Part shown: in pieces, positions 21,043 through 21,241 of the stretch | How positions within the stretch are numbered: the first letter of the stretch is position 1 | Layout of the letters: every line of letters begins with the position of its first letter | Assembly: GCA_013696015.1 (NCBI GenBank) | Contig: JACCZI010000156.1 | Coordinates: 1 to 21,241, forward strand | Length of the DNA stretch: 21,241 bases | DNA from: Nocardioidaceae bacterium | GTDB taxonomy: Bacteria; Actinomycetota; Actinomycetes; Propionibacteriales; Nocardioidaceae | Reading direction: 5' to 3' | Notes under the pieces: generated by a model | What the model saw: the letters and a program-made list of their open reading frames with translations, nothing else | What the model was told of the DNA's origin: nothing | Databases searched by the model: none | Program-made: the position numbers and the translations under genes

Positions 21043-21241
21043 CGCGCAACCTCGAGCAGGCCCTCGGTCACGAGCCGTCGGACAAACACCAGCCGGCTCT
21101 CGGGGTCCAGCCAGGGCGACAGGTCGCTGGGGGTCAGCTCCGGATGGTCTCGGAGGTACCCGAGCGGGGATCGCAACCGATGCGGAACGGACAGCTCGCG
21201 GTCACCGAGCATCACCCGCAGCCGGTCGAGCAGGCTGCCGT
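21039..21241 (-). CDS. C-terminal fragment, possibly JmjC/cupin-type oxygenase
   Basis: The last 66 codons of a gene running in from beyond the window, ending TGA at 21041-21039 and overlapping the TTG start of the sucrase/ferredoxin-like gene. The fragment reads LLDRLRVMLGDRELSVPHRL, then LTPSDLSPWLDPESRLVFVR, RLVTEGLLEVAR. It is mostly helical with a winged-helix feel. Its end resembles the C-terminal tail of actinobacterial JmjC/cupin-4 (ribosomal oxygenase-like) proteins, but no catalytic part is visible and I hold this loosely. That a protein-coding gene lies here is well supported by the frame and the 4-bp overlap. Confidence 0.4.
   Translation of the reverse strand, partial: GSLLDRLRVMLGDRELSVPHRLRSPLGYLRDHPELTPSDLSPWLDPESRLVFVRRLVTEGLLEVAR

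Noticed and set aside
1..21241. CRISPR array, insertion sequence, phage or defence island
   Set aside because: No regular repeat-spacer pattern, transposase, integrase or terminal inverted repeats found; the gene content is conserved housekeeping.

Overview
The window is high-GC DNA packed with tightly spaced genes, with many GTG starts, 4-bp stop/start overlaps and several probable leaderless promoters. This style, plus the gene set (ClgR, SigE-family sigma factor, mycobacterial-type Lhr helicase, the dapA-rnj-ftsK-rimO-pgsA-cinA block), points to a chromosomal segment of an actinobacterium (Actinomycetota). I cannot fix the genus from sequence alone. I see no tRNA, rRNA, CRISPR array, insertion sequence or integrase. 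Nothing suggests recent transfer, and no gene-free stretch exceeds 300 bases.

Layout. (1) 1-2150, minus strand: a NodIJ/DrrAB-type ABC exporter operon (ATPase, permease, second permease cut by the window edge). (2) 2302-4269, plus strand: a SigE-family ECF sigma factor translationally coupled to a one-TM protein with an extracytoplasmic Asp-box domain, placed where an anti-sigma/sensor would sit. (3) 4320-8885, plus: the large helicase Lhr, preceded by a close match to the actinobacterial DNA-damage promoter (RecA-NDp/PafBC type). (4) 8898-9218, minus: ClgR, regulator of Clp protease genes, convergent with lhr. (5) 9445-18821, minus: a long run of cinA, pgsA, rimO, a RodZ-like membrane HTH protein, ftsK, rnj and dapA (in transcription order dapA to cinA), probably several transcription units. 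(6) 18874-20149, plus: thyA-dfrA, divergent from dapA across 52 bp. (7) 20134-21241, minus: a sucrase/ferredoxin-like protein downstream of, and overlapping, the 3' end of another gene that may encode a JmjC/cupin-type protein.

How the parts fit. thyA and dfrA together make dTMP and recycle the dihydrofolate that ThyA produces. dapA feeds lysine and diaminopimelate (peptidoglycan) synthesis. ftsK handles chromosome translocation at division. pgsA starts acidic phospholipid synthesis. rnj is a ribonuclease of RNA decay and maturation, rimO modifies ribosomal protein S12, and cinA/pncC salvages pyridine nucleotides. clgR links to protein quality control.

Most of the window is a conserved housekeeping neighbourhood. 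The points that stand out are: the damage-type, apparently leaderless promoter of lhr; the sigma factor paired with an Asp-box membrane protein; the RodZ-like protein with an extra N-terminal two-TM plus possible PH-like module; a 19-bp tandem repeat before ftsK; an 11-bp perfect inverted repeat between cinA and clgR; and a 12-bp duplication over the clgR start codon. I did not find a clearly new multi-gene system. The sigma/Asp-box pair is the nearest candidate.
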